Part shown: positions 12,601 through 24,600 of the stretch, piece after piece
Layout: every line of letters begins with the position of its first letter
How positions within the stretch are numbered: position 1 is the first letter of the stretch
NCBI GenBank assembly: GCA_008638375.1
Contig: CM018038.1
Location: forward strand, 33,249,669-33,313,668
Direction: 5' to 3'
DNA length: 64,000 nucleotides
Source of the DNA: Nyssa sinensis
Taxonomy: Eukaryota > Streptophyta > Magnoliopsida > Cornales > Nyssaceae
Made by a program: the position numbers and the translations under genes
Notes under the pieces: generated by a model
What the model was told of the DNA's origin: nothing
Databases searched by the model: none
What the model saw: only the letters and a program-made list of their open reading frames with translations

Positions 12601-15600
12601 TCTGGCTTGACCTCAGTGAGGTAGGATCCATATCTGCTCCTTGTGTATACATTTACTTTTATAATTCAAACAGAGGCATAATTATTAAAAAAGATTCAAA
12701 CAGAGGCATACTTATTAAAAAAGACTCAAACAGAGGCACTTTTAAATGCTGTTATAGATGAATCTGAAAAGTGCACAAGCATTGATAGCTGCCAAGCCTA
12801 CTGGAACGAAATGATTCACTTTTTAATTCATTGTTATTCTATATGTTGCATATAAGTAATCGTCATTACTATTTGTAAACATAATTGATATTAGCTCTTA
12901 TAATAGTTATTTACTATAGTTACTTTCGTTATATAAGGTAGTTTTTCAGTTGTATTAATAAAATATTGAGTGTTGAGTGTTTGCCTTCTTTTTGATTGTC
13001 ACTACATTCTTCTTCGCTAGTTAAGTGCTCTTTCTTTTGAATCATTTCTTCTGATGTGTGGCATTAGCCCAATTTTCCCCCTCAAAACATGGCTAGGATT
13101 TTGTTAAAGTGGTAATTATTGTACAGACAAGATAATCAGATGTTTGAAGATCTAAATTTCTGGTTTGTCTCCTTTAAAACGTTCTTTGGTAATCTAATGC
13201 AGCATGGAAACGTTGGACGGAATCAAATACGTTGAATTCCTTATAAACCAACACGGGGATTACTCACCCAACAAGAGAAAAAATTCTTTAGAATTCGTAA
13301 TTAAATACTATTGATGAAAAAACTTGACCATAAAGACCTATTTCATCATATTTATAGAGTTAGAATATTATCATTTTGACTAGCAAACCATAGTTATTAT
13401 TTTTATCCCTATCCTAATAAAATAAAGACTCTTATTTTGAATAAAAAACAATAAAAATAATCAATTTGAGATAGGCTTAAATTTGAAAAACTAAAAATCC
13501 TATAATAATTATGTTAAGAGTTCTTATATTTTTAGTTTACTATTCTCTGTTATTTAGTTCTTATTTTAGTAAGGGTAATATTGTAATTCTTCCATTTTGT
13601 TTTTACATTGTATAGACAACTGGAAGAGTAAGGTTTAAGGAAATTAATGCTACAAGCATTGTTTTGAATTCTCTTTTCTCCCTCTCTCTCTCTCTCTCTC
13701 TCTGTATTCCCTCTCTCAAACCTTAAATTTTCACCCATTGTGTTTCTCAACTTGGTATCAGAGCAAACTTTTGTAGTCAAATAATATTTTTCTGAAAGAC
13801 TAGGGAAAGGGGAACTTACGTCACTTTTCTAGTGATGATGTCATACTGACGTTAGCATGATGTCATCATTTCCCGACGACTTCAGCATGATCTCATCATT
13901 TTCGATGACGTCAGGCGACAGGAACACCATGGTTAGGCTCGTTTTTTTATGCTGATCTCTTTGGTATTTTTTTCAAATTTTTTTGAAGTCATTTGGATAC
14001 ACTTTTCTATTTTCAAATGTTTTTTGGACCGTGGGCACTTTTTTGTTCGATCTGAGTTTTGGGGTTGTTGCTGCTTCGATCTGCTAAGGACTATGAAGCA
14101 CGGACACTTTATTTTGACTCACATGTTTGTGTCAGATACCGACACTCTCGGACACTTCCCGAACACTTGTCAAACACTTGAATTATGAATGTTAATGATT
14201 AAATGAAGAAGTTCTTTAATTTTTATTTAATAGGCTTTGCTATTTTAATATCTTAATAATATTTTTGTGATTTATATGATTTTATATCAATTTTAATTGA
14301 AATAATATTAGGTTTTTATTACAGTCATATAAAAAATATAAAAAAATTATATATATTCAACGTGTCCCTGACGCGTCCGTGTCCTACTTTTTTGAGAAAT
14401 GACGTATCTAAGTGGCGTGGCATGTCGTGTCCGTGTCCGTGTCCTGTATTCGTATCTGTGTTTCTTAGGCTAAGGATAGGTGCAGTTTTGGACTGTTGAG
14501 GCTGATCCATGATGGTTTGATTGCTTTTGTTTCAGTTTTTGGAGTTTTTTAGTTGGCAATAAGGCTGCAGTTTTGGATTGTTGAGGCTGTTCTTGTTATT
14601 TTCCATCAGATTTCGGGTTATTCAGGCCACAATTTGGTGTTTGGTTGCTGTGTTGAGGCTGTTTTTGTTATTTTCCTTCAGATTTTGGATCATTTAGGCT
14701 ACGATTTGCTGTGTGGTTGATGTGTTGAGGTTGTTCTTGTTATTTTACATTAGATTGTGAGGTACTCAGGCTTATGATTTGGTGTTTGGTTGCTGTTTGA
14801 GAGTTATTTGGTTTAGTATGGTTCAGTTCTTGTGATTTAGATGTGTTCTTGCTACAATTTTTTATTTTTTTGGGGTGATTGTTCTGGGTAATTTCTTTTG
14901 CAGTGTGGTTCCGTAGATATTCCTATGGCTTTTTTTGGTGATGGAAATTGTTGTGAGCCTTTTGGTAGTCATGGTGGACAAGGTATCGGTTGTGAAGGCC
15001 GTGATTGTTGTTTTACTACACCAATGGCACATACATATACTAATAATCCTGTTATGTCTACTTTTGGTTCTTGTGCTGACATTATCTCTCAACTTAGCCT
15101 GCTCATCCAACCGTTGTCATCTCTCTCTCCTAATTCGTCTACTCCTGCCACTATATTGGCAAATGCCGATGATTCTATATGTATGGTTGGACAACCATCA
15201 ATTCCTTGGGTTATATTCTAGGGCTAGTGCTCATATGTTGGTAATCTCTCTTTATTCTCTAATTTTCGTCTGTCTAAATCGAGTATTGTGTTAGCCGATG
15301 GGTCTTTTCAACCTGTGCTTGGTACTGGTGATATACACCCTACCAAGTTTATATCCTTACCCTCTAGTTTATTTGTTACCCATTTTCCTTTTAACATATT
15401 ATCTGTAAGTTAGTTAACCAAATCATTACATTGTTTGATAACATTTTCTCCATCTTCTTGTGTTTTTTAGGACCTCAAGATGAAAAAGGTGATTGGTGTG
15501 GGACATGAAGCACAATGGGCTTTACTATTTGGATCTTGGAGATTCTAGTACTGCCTTGAGTGCTACTATTTCTCTCCTCCAATGCCATTATCATTTGGGC

Positions 15601-18600
15601 CACCCGCCATTGCTGAAGTTGCGTCAAGTTGTTCCTAATTTGAGTCCTAATTCTGTTCTAGAATGTGAGGCTTGCCAATTGGGCAAACACCATTGTAGTT
15701 CTTTCCCTTGTAGTTTAGGGAGTCGTCAATCTAGTCCCTTTAATCTCACCCATTTAGACATTTGGGGTCTTATAAGAACAAGAAGTCTTTCTGCGTTTCA
15801 GTATTTTGTGATTTTTGTGGTTGATTTTTCTTGCATAACTTGGCTATTTCTTATAAAAGATCGCTCAGAATTACCTAAGGTTTTTGTTACCTTTTATCAT
15901 ATAATTCTTAGGTCAATTTGATAAGCGTATCAAGATCCTTCGTTTTGACAATGCTCTTGAATATACTCAATCTTTTATACATGATTTTTGTGTTGAGCAT
16001 GGCATTGTTCATCAAACTACTTGTCCACATACTTCACAACAAAATGGTATTGCAAAGCGCAAGCAACGTCATTTATTAGATGTTGCTCGTACTTTGATGT
16101 TTAACATGAATGTGCCAAAATCGTATTGGGGTGATGCGGTTCTTACTGCTAATTACCTCATTAATCGCATGCCATCCTCAATTCTAGCAAATTGGTCTTC
16201 CTTCTCTCTTCTTTATCCCTGATATTCAACCATTTAGTCTTACTCCTCATGTCTTTGGTTGTGTTGCCTATGTTCATCTTCTTGGTCTAGGACGTGATAA
16301 ATTGTCTCCGCGATCGATTAAGTGTGTTTTTTTTGGGGATATTCTCGCACTCAAAAAGGTTATTGGTGTTATGATACTATTTCTCGTCATTATTTCAGTG
16401 CTGATATTACTTTTTTTGAGTCATCTTCGTTCTTTTCAATATTAAGACGTACCTTTGATCCTGAATTGGTCTCTTCTAATCAGGGGGAGCTTATTTTACC
16501 TATTATTTCCAACTCTATATCATCCTCTCCTCTTGTGGCTGATCCTTTACTCCAAGGTTACCAACGTTCCAAAGACAGACAAGTTATACCATGGGCTCCT
16601 GTTCCTCAACCAATGCAAACTTCTACTGAGGTTTTGCCTACTGCACCATCTGTGATTCCATCTTTTCCTGACTTGCCAATTGCATTACGGAAAAGTACTC
16701 GTAGTTGTACTCAACATCCCATTTCCACTTTAGTTTCTTTTCATCAGCCTTTCTTCTTCTTTCCGTTGTTTTCTTTCATCCTTATTTTCAGTTTTTGTTC
16801 CTAGTTTTTTTCAACATGCCTTAACTTCTACTAGATGGAAACTAGCTATGGATGAGGAGATGAATGCTCTTTATAAGAATCAGACTTGGGATCTTACTAC
16901 TCTTTCTCCTGGGAAACAACCCATTGGCTGTTGTTGGGTCTATACCATGAAATATCATTCTGATGGTTCTATTGAGCATCTAAAGGCCCAATTAGTTGCC
17001 AAAGATTACACTCAGACATATGGTGTGGATTACTGTGAGACTTTCTCCCCTGTTGCGCGTCTCAACTTTAGTTAGAGTTCTTATTTCAGTAGCGATGAGT
17101 CTTGATTGGCCTTTATATCAGTTAGATATAAAGAATGCTTTTTTGCATGGAGATTTACAGGTGGAGGTTTATATGGTTCAGCCACTAGGATATGTTGTTT
17201 TTGGAAAGAAACAATTGGTATGTTGATTACAGAAAGCATTGTTTAGGTTGAAAGAGTCGCCACAAGCATGGTTTGATAAGTTCAAGTACAATTGTTCTTC
17301 AATATGGTTTTCAGAGGTCTACTTCCGATAATTCTGCGTTCCACACGTCGTTCTTCTTCTAGTATTATTGTTTTGATAGTCTATATGGATGACATTATCA
17401 TCAGTGGGAGTGACTCCATAGGTATTGCCGATTTAAAGAAACATTTGAGTAGGGAAATTTCTTCACTATTTCCTTGGAATTGAGGTTGCCAGGTCCAATG
17501 AAGGTATTAGTTTGTGTTAGCAGAAGTATGTCATGGACTTACTCTTTGAAATTGGTATGCTTGGTGCTCGTCCTGTTGATACTCTGATGGATTCCACCGT
17601 AAAATTAGATGCCGAAAATGGTGAAGCATTTGAAGATACAAGGCTGATATTGTAGGTTGGTTGGTAAATTGATTTATCTCACTAGTAACATGTCCAGATA
17701 TCACTTCTGCTGTTGGTATTGTTAGTCAGTTTATGCATGCTCCTCATAAACCTCATTGGGAGGCCATCTGTCATATTCTTCGGTATCTCAAGGGCACATC
17801 AGGTAGAGGATTGCTATATAGGGCGTCATCATCCTTGTCTATTACTGGATTTTCAGATGCTGGTTGGGCAACTAACCGTAGTGATAGACGGTCTTCTTCT
17901 GGATATTGTACATTTGTTGGTGATAATCTTGTTACTTGGCGTAGTAAGAAACAAAATGTGGTGGGTCTGGTCTAGTGTTGAAGCTGATTATCATGCTATG
18001 GTTCACATTGCTTGTGAGATGTTGTGGGTTCGGTCTTTGCTTTGTGATTTAGGTGTGCATGTGTTGTCTCCTATGCCAATGTATTGTGACAACCAGACAT
18101 CGATATTTATTGCTAGTAATCCCGTGTTCCATGAACGTACAAAACACATCGAGGTGGATTGTCATTTTATTCGAGATCTTCTATGAAGAAGCAGATTACC
18201 ACTCCTTATGTTTCGTCTACAGATTAGCTGGGTGATATTTTTACCAAATCATTGGCTCGGCCTACATTCAAGCATTTGTGTTCCATGCTGGGCATATTTG
18301 ATCTCTATGCTCCAGCTTGAGGGAGAGTGTTAGATTTCTTATATTTTTAGTTTACTATTCTCTATTATTTAGTTCATATTTTAGTAAGGGTAATATTGTA
18401 ATTCTTCCATTTTGTTTTTACATTGTATAGACAACAGGAAGAGTAGGGTTTAAGGAATTTAATGCTACAAGCATTGTTTTCGAATTCTCTCTTTTTTTCT
18501 CTCTCTCTATATTCCCTTTCTCAAACCTTAAATTTTCACCTATTGTGTTTTTTAACTAATTCTAAAACCAATATCCTTATTTTTAGGATACCATATCTAT

Positions 18601-21600
18601 CCTACATCAGACTTTCTCACTTGGAAATAACTCGTCTTTAAGTTAACTGGATGTATACGATCTCGAACTCGTCCATAACCCTGGTAATAATAATTGAATC
18701 TTTTGAAGAACAATTAATATTCAAGGAGTTTTTTTACCGCATCTTTCATGAAATCTGTAACTTTAGGCCCTTGTACTGATGATAATAATGTTCTTGTGAT
18801 GAAACAAAAATGATCTTCTTGATCTATTACAATTTCAATCTTACTATAAACGTTAGAGTCATCGTTGGCAAATTCAGATTTGTTTTCAGTCTTTAACACT
18901 GACAACTACAATGAAAATTTCTTCTCTCTCCCATAAAATAATTTGTGGAATCAATAGGTGTCCCTAGATCCACACTTTGATCAATGAATTCCTTCTCTTT
19001 ATCCTCCGCACCTACTGTTTCAACAACATCAATAGAAATAAATTTAACTTTATTTTCTTCCAACTCCTTGTGATTGTTGTTGAGGGATGAAATAACTTGA
19101 TCTGTACTTTCAATGACAAGAGAGTCTTGTATAAGGATGTAGACTTCTTTCAACAGTTTAATGTCTGCAACCTTATTAATTGAAGTTGCGTTAACAATTT
19201 CAGATATTTCTTGTACTTTTCTTTTGGTGCGAATAACAGGTTTTGGAGTTCTTGTCACCAATATAATCCGATATTGTAACGTAATTCCATGTTGATCTGT
19301 ATTCATCTTGCAAATAATTTATTGTAAAAATCTATCCATCATTAGCCTCATCATTCTTGGCCATGAATGGATGCATCTCTTTGTTCGTAATTGTTTACGT
19401 CTCTGTAAATCAAACCACCATCTTTTCGCCAATCCTATAACCTTATCTTATACTCGAAAATATTTATTTTCCTCTAAAAGTTTCATATATTCTAGACAAT
19501 CATTCAAATCGTATATCAAATCAAGAAAGTCTTCTGAATAAAACATGCCGTCAAAATCTAAAAGTCTTTCGTAATGGGGAAAAGCTCTTCGAATAGAAAG
19601 GTGTCCACGAACAGTTTGACTATGAGCTCCATCGTCACTCCAACACCTATTGTTTGTCTTCCCGATTTTCTTGTATCAAAGACTCCAAATGAGTAACATA
19701 TGGTCTCTTATGAATGTCATCGTAAGAATTTATAATTCTGTCTCCACCAATTATCATCTAGTTAGGCAAATCCTCGATCTGATACCAACTAACGCAACAC
19801 GGAAACGTGGGAAGGAATCGAACCCGTCGAATTCCTTGTAAACCAAGTAACAAGGGAATTACTCACCCAACAAGAGAAAAATTCTCTAAAATTCATAATT
19901 AAATATTATTGATAAAAAAATTAACCATAAAGACCTATTACATCATATTTATAGAGTTAGTATACAACTATTTTGACTAGAAAACTATAACTCCTATTTT
20001 TATCCTGATTCTAATAGAATAAAAAAATCCTATTTTGAATAAAAACTCAATTTGTGATAGACTCAAAATTGAAAAACTAAAATTCCTACAATAATTCTAA
20101 AAACATTATCCTTATTTTTAGGGTACCATATCTGTCCTACATCATAATCCTTTCATTATCTTACAACTAGTAGGATGCAAGAGATAGGAATTTCTGCCAT
20201 GCAATGGTAAAATGCCCGGGCTTCAACTAATAGTAGCCACTTTGTGCAAATAATGTCAAATGTTAGGCCCCGCATTGTCAAATGTTAGTGTATTGGAGCC
20301 CGTTTGCTGGAATTTTATATATTTTTAATAATTATTAGAATCAGTTAGGAGATAGATTTATGTGTGGTACTCGGGAATCTTTTTGACTTCTTCAACAAGT
20401 TTTGAGTGAATTCCTTCCCCACTTCCCCTACCCCCCCCCCCCCCCCAAAAAAAATAAATAAATAAATAAATAAAGGAAAAAAAAAAAGAGAAAAAGAAAA
20501 GAAAAAACTTCGTTGCTTTGCTGCTATAAATGGGTAGCTATGGTTCTCCCATTGTATCAGCAGAAATAAATAAATAAAACAACTTACCTTGGTGTAGGTC
20601 TATGATAAGCCTTATGTAATGCCATGTGTTACAGAATGGCATTAGGCAATGGTGGGGGGTGATCTAATTGTTTGTTTGAATTTGTGGGTCCTTCTTGTAG
20701 CATCTCTATTTCTTTGGGGATAACTACAACAATTTTTGGCAATTTTAGAACCTTTTTGATTAATGATCCTTTGGACAAGCGAGGTGACTCTTATTGCTTT
20801 TGTCAATGTAATGAACCTTTCACTGTTCTTAGTGATGCACTTTATAAGATGTTAAAGAAAGAGAAAATTCAAAAAAGAGATATTTTTAGAAATTGGTTGA
20901 ATTAGTTTTATTTATGTTGTCATTAATTTAGTTTTGTTGCTATAATCTTAAAATTTTGGAGTCAGGGCAGTTTGGTAATTTTTTAAATTTGCTATAGATG
21001 GATTGTAGTGAGGTCCATGGATCTTTATTTGACTCATTATTTTATCGGATCTTTTAATGTGGTATTTAGTTTGGTTTAGATGGGCTTTATGACTCAAAGT
21101 CTTTAGTCTCGTGTGGGATTCTTTTTTATTATTTTTAAGAAGATTTTTTAGACCTGTTTTGGTGATTCAAAGGGAGGTTTTTCCCAGGCAGGTAGGTTGG
21201 CTCGAATATGAAATGTTATAACTTATGAGAGATGTTGATTAGGTTTCAAGGTGAGGGAAAATTGAAGGTATTTATTCATTTATTTTCAATTCCTCTAGTT
21301 TCTTAGAAAGGGAAGTTCACAGGGTTCCAACCTGTTTGGTGAAAGTATTGCAAATATATTTGCTAAAGCCCTTTCTTATTGGATTACAGTGATTAGGGAG
21401 TGCCTTGTGTCTTCTTCCTCCAAAATGCTTTTGTGGAAGCTAGTCAAATACTTAATGTGGTACTTATTGCTAATGGTTGTCTAGAGTCTAGACACAAATT
21501 ACTAGACATGGTTTAGATTTTTTTCTTGTTGCTGTCAGACTTGAGTTTAGCTTGATGAGTTTATTATTGTTGTCAGACATTTTATAGCGGCAGTATTTCA

Positions 21601-24600
21601 AAATATTTCTATAGTGAGTCAGGAGACTCGGAGGGTCTACATTCAAGCTAGCCTGTGTGGTGTATTTTTGGGCTCTCTCTTTTTGTAATTGGTTGCTTTT
21701 CCTCTGATTTTTCATGTCTGTATTTCCCTCATATAATATCAAATATTAGCAACTTTCTAGTGATGAATTTGTTGCTAGTATCCTGGCTTATATCAAAGAA
21801 CCTAAACTGCAGGTCTTCTATCAGACAAAGGAGGAATCCCAAGGAAACGGCAGATCTTACGAGCCTGCAGGAGCTTACTAATGATATTGATTGTAGTTGT
21901 CATTCTGGTATGTTTTGACCAAATTCATCAGTGTTGACAATGAAACAATTTCTTAGTGAGACAAATTTAGCAAGTACTTTCTGTGATCTATATCATTGTA
22001 GGTCTTCTGGATATTGTTAGACACTGCACATATATTGGAATGGCAGATGATGTTTTGGCTCTGCTTCAGCATAATACTCACCTCTATCTTGCAAATGTAG
22101 TGAACTTGAGGTAGTTATACTGTTTTGCTAAGTTTCCTGAAATGACATGGACTTCAGTAAATTTGCTTGCTTATTAAACGTGGAAAAAGTTCTGCCAGAA
22201 TGCAGTATCATTGTTTTTGTTTGCATTAGACCTTTTTAACTGATAAAGTTCTAGAATGCACTGAGTTTTACTTCCAAGTTTATTTTAGTACCTCAATTTG
22301 TTCACTTGTTTTTGTTGGTTTTTTTAATTTTGCTTTTTTCCCTACCTCTCTCTCTCTCTCTCTCTCTCCAGTTTTTTCAAGTAATGGTCCCATAAAATTT
22401 TTCTTCTTGGGATTCTTTATATGATTAATTCGGTTAAAACTATTGATTCTGGTAACTTTTCATCTTTCTTTATTTTTTAATAGACATTTGATAAGTATTT
22501 GAGCTTATCTGTCTTGTTTATCTGGTTCCAATTTGTCATGAAAGCTCTGGCTGCTAGGTTATTTCTTATTTATATTTCATGGATTATGAAACCCGTTATA
22601 TCTTTTATTTGATTTTTTTTTTTTTAATTTTCCTGTTTTCCATGCCTTCACAGCAAAGAGCTCATGTATCAGTAAGCTTCGATAGACATTTAATAAGCAT
22701 TTGAGCTTGTCTGTCTTGTTTATCTGGTTCCAATTCGTCATGGATGCTCTGGCTGCTAGTTATTGCTTATTTATATTTCATGGATGTTGAAACCTGTTAT
22801 ATCTTTTATTTGATTTTTTTTTTTTATTTTAATTTTCCTGTTTTCCATGCCTTCACAGCAAAGAGCTCATGTATCAGCAAGCTTTGCATCGGTTTGCTCA
22901 TTTTAATGCAATACAGCTTAGTGATCCAGCTCCCCTGCCAGAGTTAATTATGCTGGCACTTAAAGATGAGGATTTAGATCCAGAATCCCATGAAAATGAC
23001 GATCTGAAAGAAAAGATTGCAGAGGTAGGTTAATCTAAACCTGACGATCTTAATATTTATTGCTTTAGTTTGAAGTGAATTATGCTTCTGTTATTTTATT
23101 TTGCTCCTCTTTTTTGTAATTCCTGTATTATTGTTGAATGTTGCTGTGTTGGTCAACTTTTTCCTCTTCAGGGTAGAGTTAAAAGTGTTGGTGTTGTTTC
23201 CAAGTGCAGAATAACGTGAAGCTTATCATGCTTCAAATGAGTCTGCTTGTAGCTATACTTATTCATCCTATTGATGTTTGACATTTGTGAGCAAGGAGTA
23301 TGGTTTTTGAGGAAAAGGTAGTATGAATTGGATAGTGGAGATCTAAGGAGTTTAGGATAGGGTGGAAACTGACGGTAGCCTTTGGAGAGAGAAGGAGAAA
23401 AGATTGAAGTAACAAGGCCAGAAAACACCAGTTGGATAATCCAAATATAACTGTTTTTCCTTCTTGGGAAATAAAGTGAGGTCACCCCTATTTATAGGTA
23501 TACAAGGGCACACAAGATTGCTGGTTAATGGTGGTTAAAGTTGGCCCATATGTAAGAGTAAATTAGCTAGTTAGTGCAGAAAGTCAGATTAAGATGCTAC
23601 TGAGGAAGACAACATCCATTAGCTTGGAAAAACAAAGCACATGTGGAATCTCTCTCTCTCTCTCTCTATTTGTCTTTGTCTTTGTCTCTGTCTCTGCCTT
23701 TGTCTCTCTGTCTCTCTCTCTCTAAGACCTAGCAACGCATAGATATAAGGCTGCATTTAGGCTAGCCCTTGATTTCAGTTGCCAAGCCATGAAACCTAAG
23801 AATCCCAAAAAGAACCATGGGGTAGTTTGGGGACCATGTCGCGGCCGCTCGGGACTGGCATAAACCTATTCATATTTATACCAACCGTACCCACCTATTC
23901 ATTTAACATTCCAGCCCCTAGTTGCTAATTTAGAATTTTTTTTCCTTTTTTTTTCTCTTTTTATTTTTTACTATGTATATATATATATTTTTAGCCGTGG
24001 GCTACCACCCTTGTTCCATTAACCCTCCATTAAATGTACATGTATGACATTTATACATACACATATAATTTCATGAACTACTACTTATTTATTTCATTAT
24101 TCAAATTTCTAAAATTTTCCAAACACAAGAGATACAAAAGACAACACTAATAAAGAAATAACTCATGAAGTAATTTAATCTAATAATAAAAAAATTAGAC
24201 TACTAATTCCCTTTTTCTTTTAACCTAAGGAATAACAAGGAAATAAATAAATAATTAATTAATTTAAAAAAAAATAACATGTGAGGTAGCCAATGGGACT
24301 AGATCATCAATTCTAAACATGTCAAACTTAAATTGCCCACTATACTAATTATTATTAATTAGCACACAACATATATTTAAAGGAATATTTTAAATTACTT
24401 AGTAAAATTACCTGGGACATTACACACTGCTCAACTCCTCTTCATCAATGATGAGACAACCTATGGTTCACTCCTTTGTGGTTATCGGCAACTCTATGGA
24501 AAAACCTCAAACTTTTATCCCTTTCCTTTTGCCATAATGATTAGGTTTCTGTCACTGATTGATTTCTTTTGCAAGTACCAACCTTCCCAAATCCCCCCCC

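Larger units (their letters stand above)
13511..18556 (+). mobile_element. Degenerate Ty1/Copia retrotransposon inserted into the LTR of the Gypsy-type element
   Basis: The LTRs are 13512-13752 (about 240 bp) and 18328-18556 (about 229 bp), both starting TGTTA and containing a CT-rich tract. The primer-binding site TGGTATCAGAGC is at 13753-13764 and the polypurine tract GAGGGAGAG at 18319-18327. The 5-bp duplication TAATT (13506-13510 and 18557-18561) falls inside the host LTR. The domain order (gag end, protease, integrase, RT, RNase H) is that of Copia. Most of gag, including the CCHC knuckle, is absent. The element lies in the same direction as MLH1, in its 9.2-kb intron. Confidence 0.93.
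13195..20144 (-). mobile_element. Short LTR retrotransposon, Gypsy-type gag remnant, host of the Copia nest
   Basis: Two direct repeats bound the element. The right one (19790-20144, 355 bp) matches the left one, which is split into 13195-13510 and 18562-18609 by the Copia insertion. The 5-bp duplication TAATC flanks the whole (13190-13194 and 20145-20149). A minus-strand primer-binding site, TGGTATCAGATC (19776-19787), lies 2 nt inside the right LTR, so the element points leftward. The internal part is only about 1.2 kb (18610-19789) and has no pol, so it was non-autonomous, LARD/TRIM-like. Its gag remnant suggests Gypsy ancestry. Confidence 0.88.

Noticed and set aside
14862..15110. Minus-strand frame of 82 codons opposite the Copia gag/protease region
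   Set aside because: Antisense shadow; the plus strand carries the recognisable Copia order.
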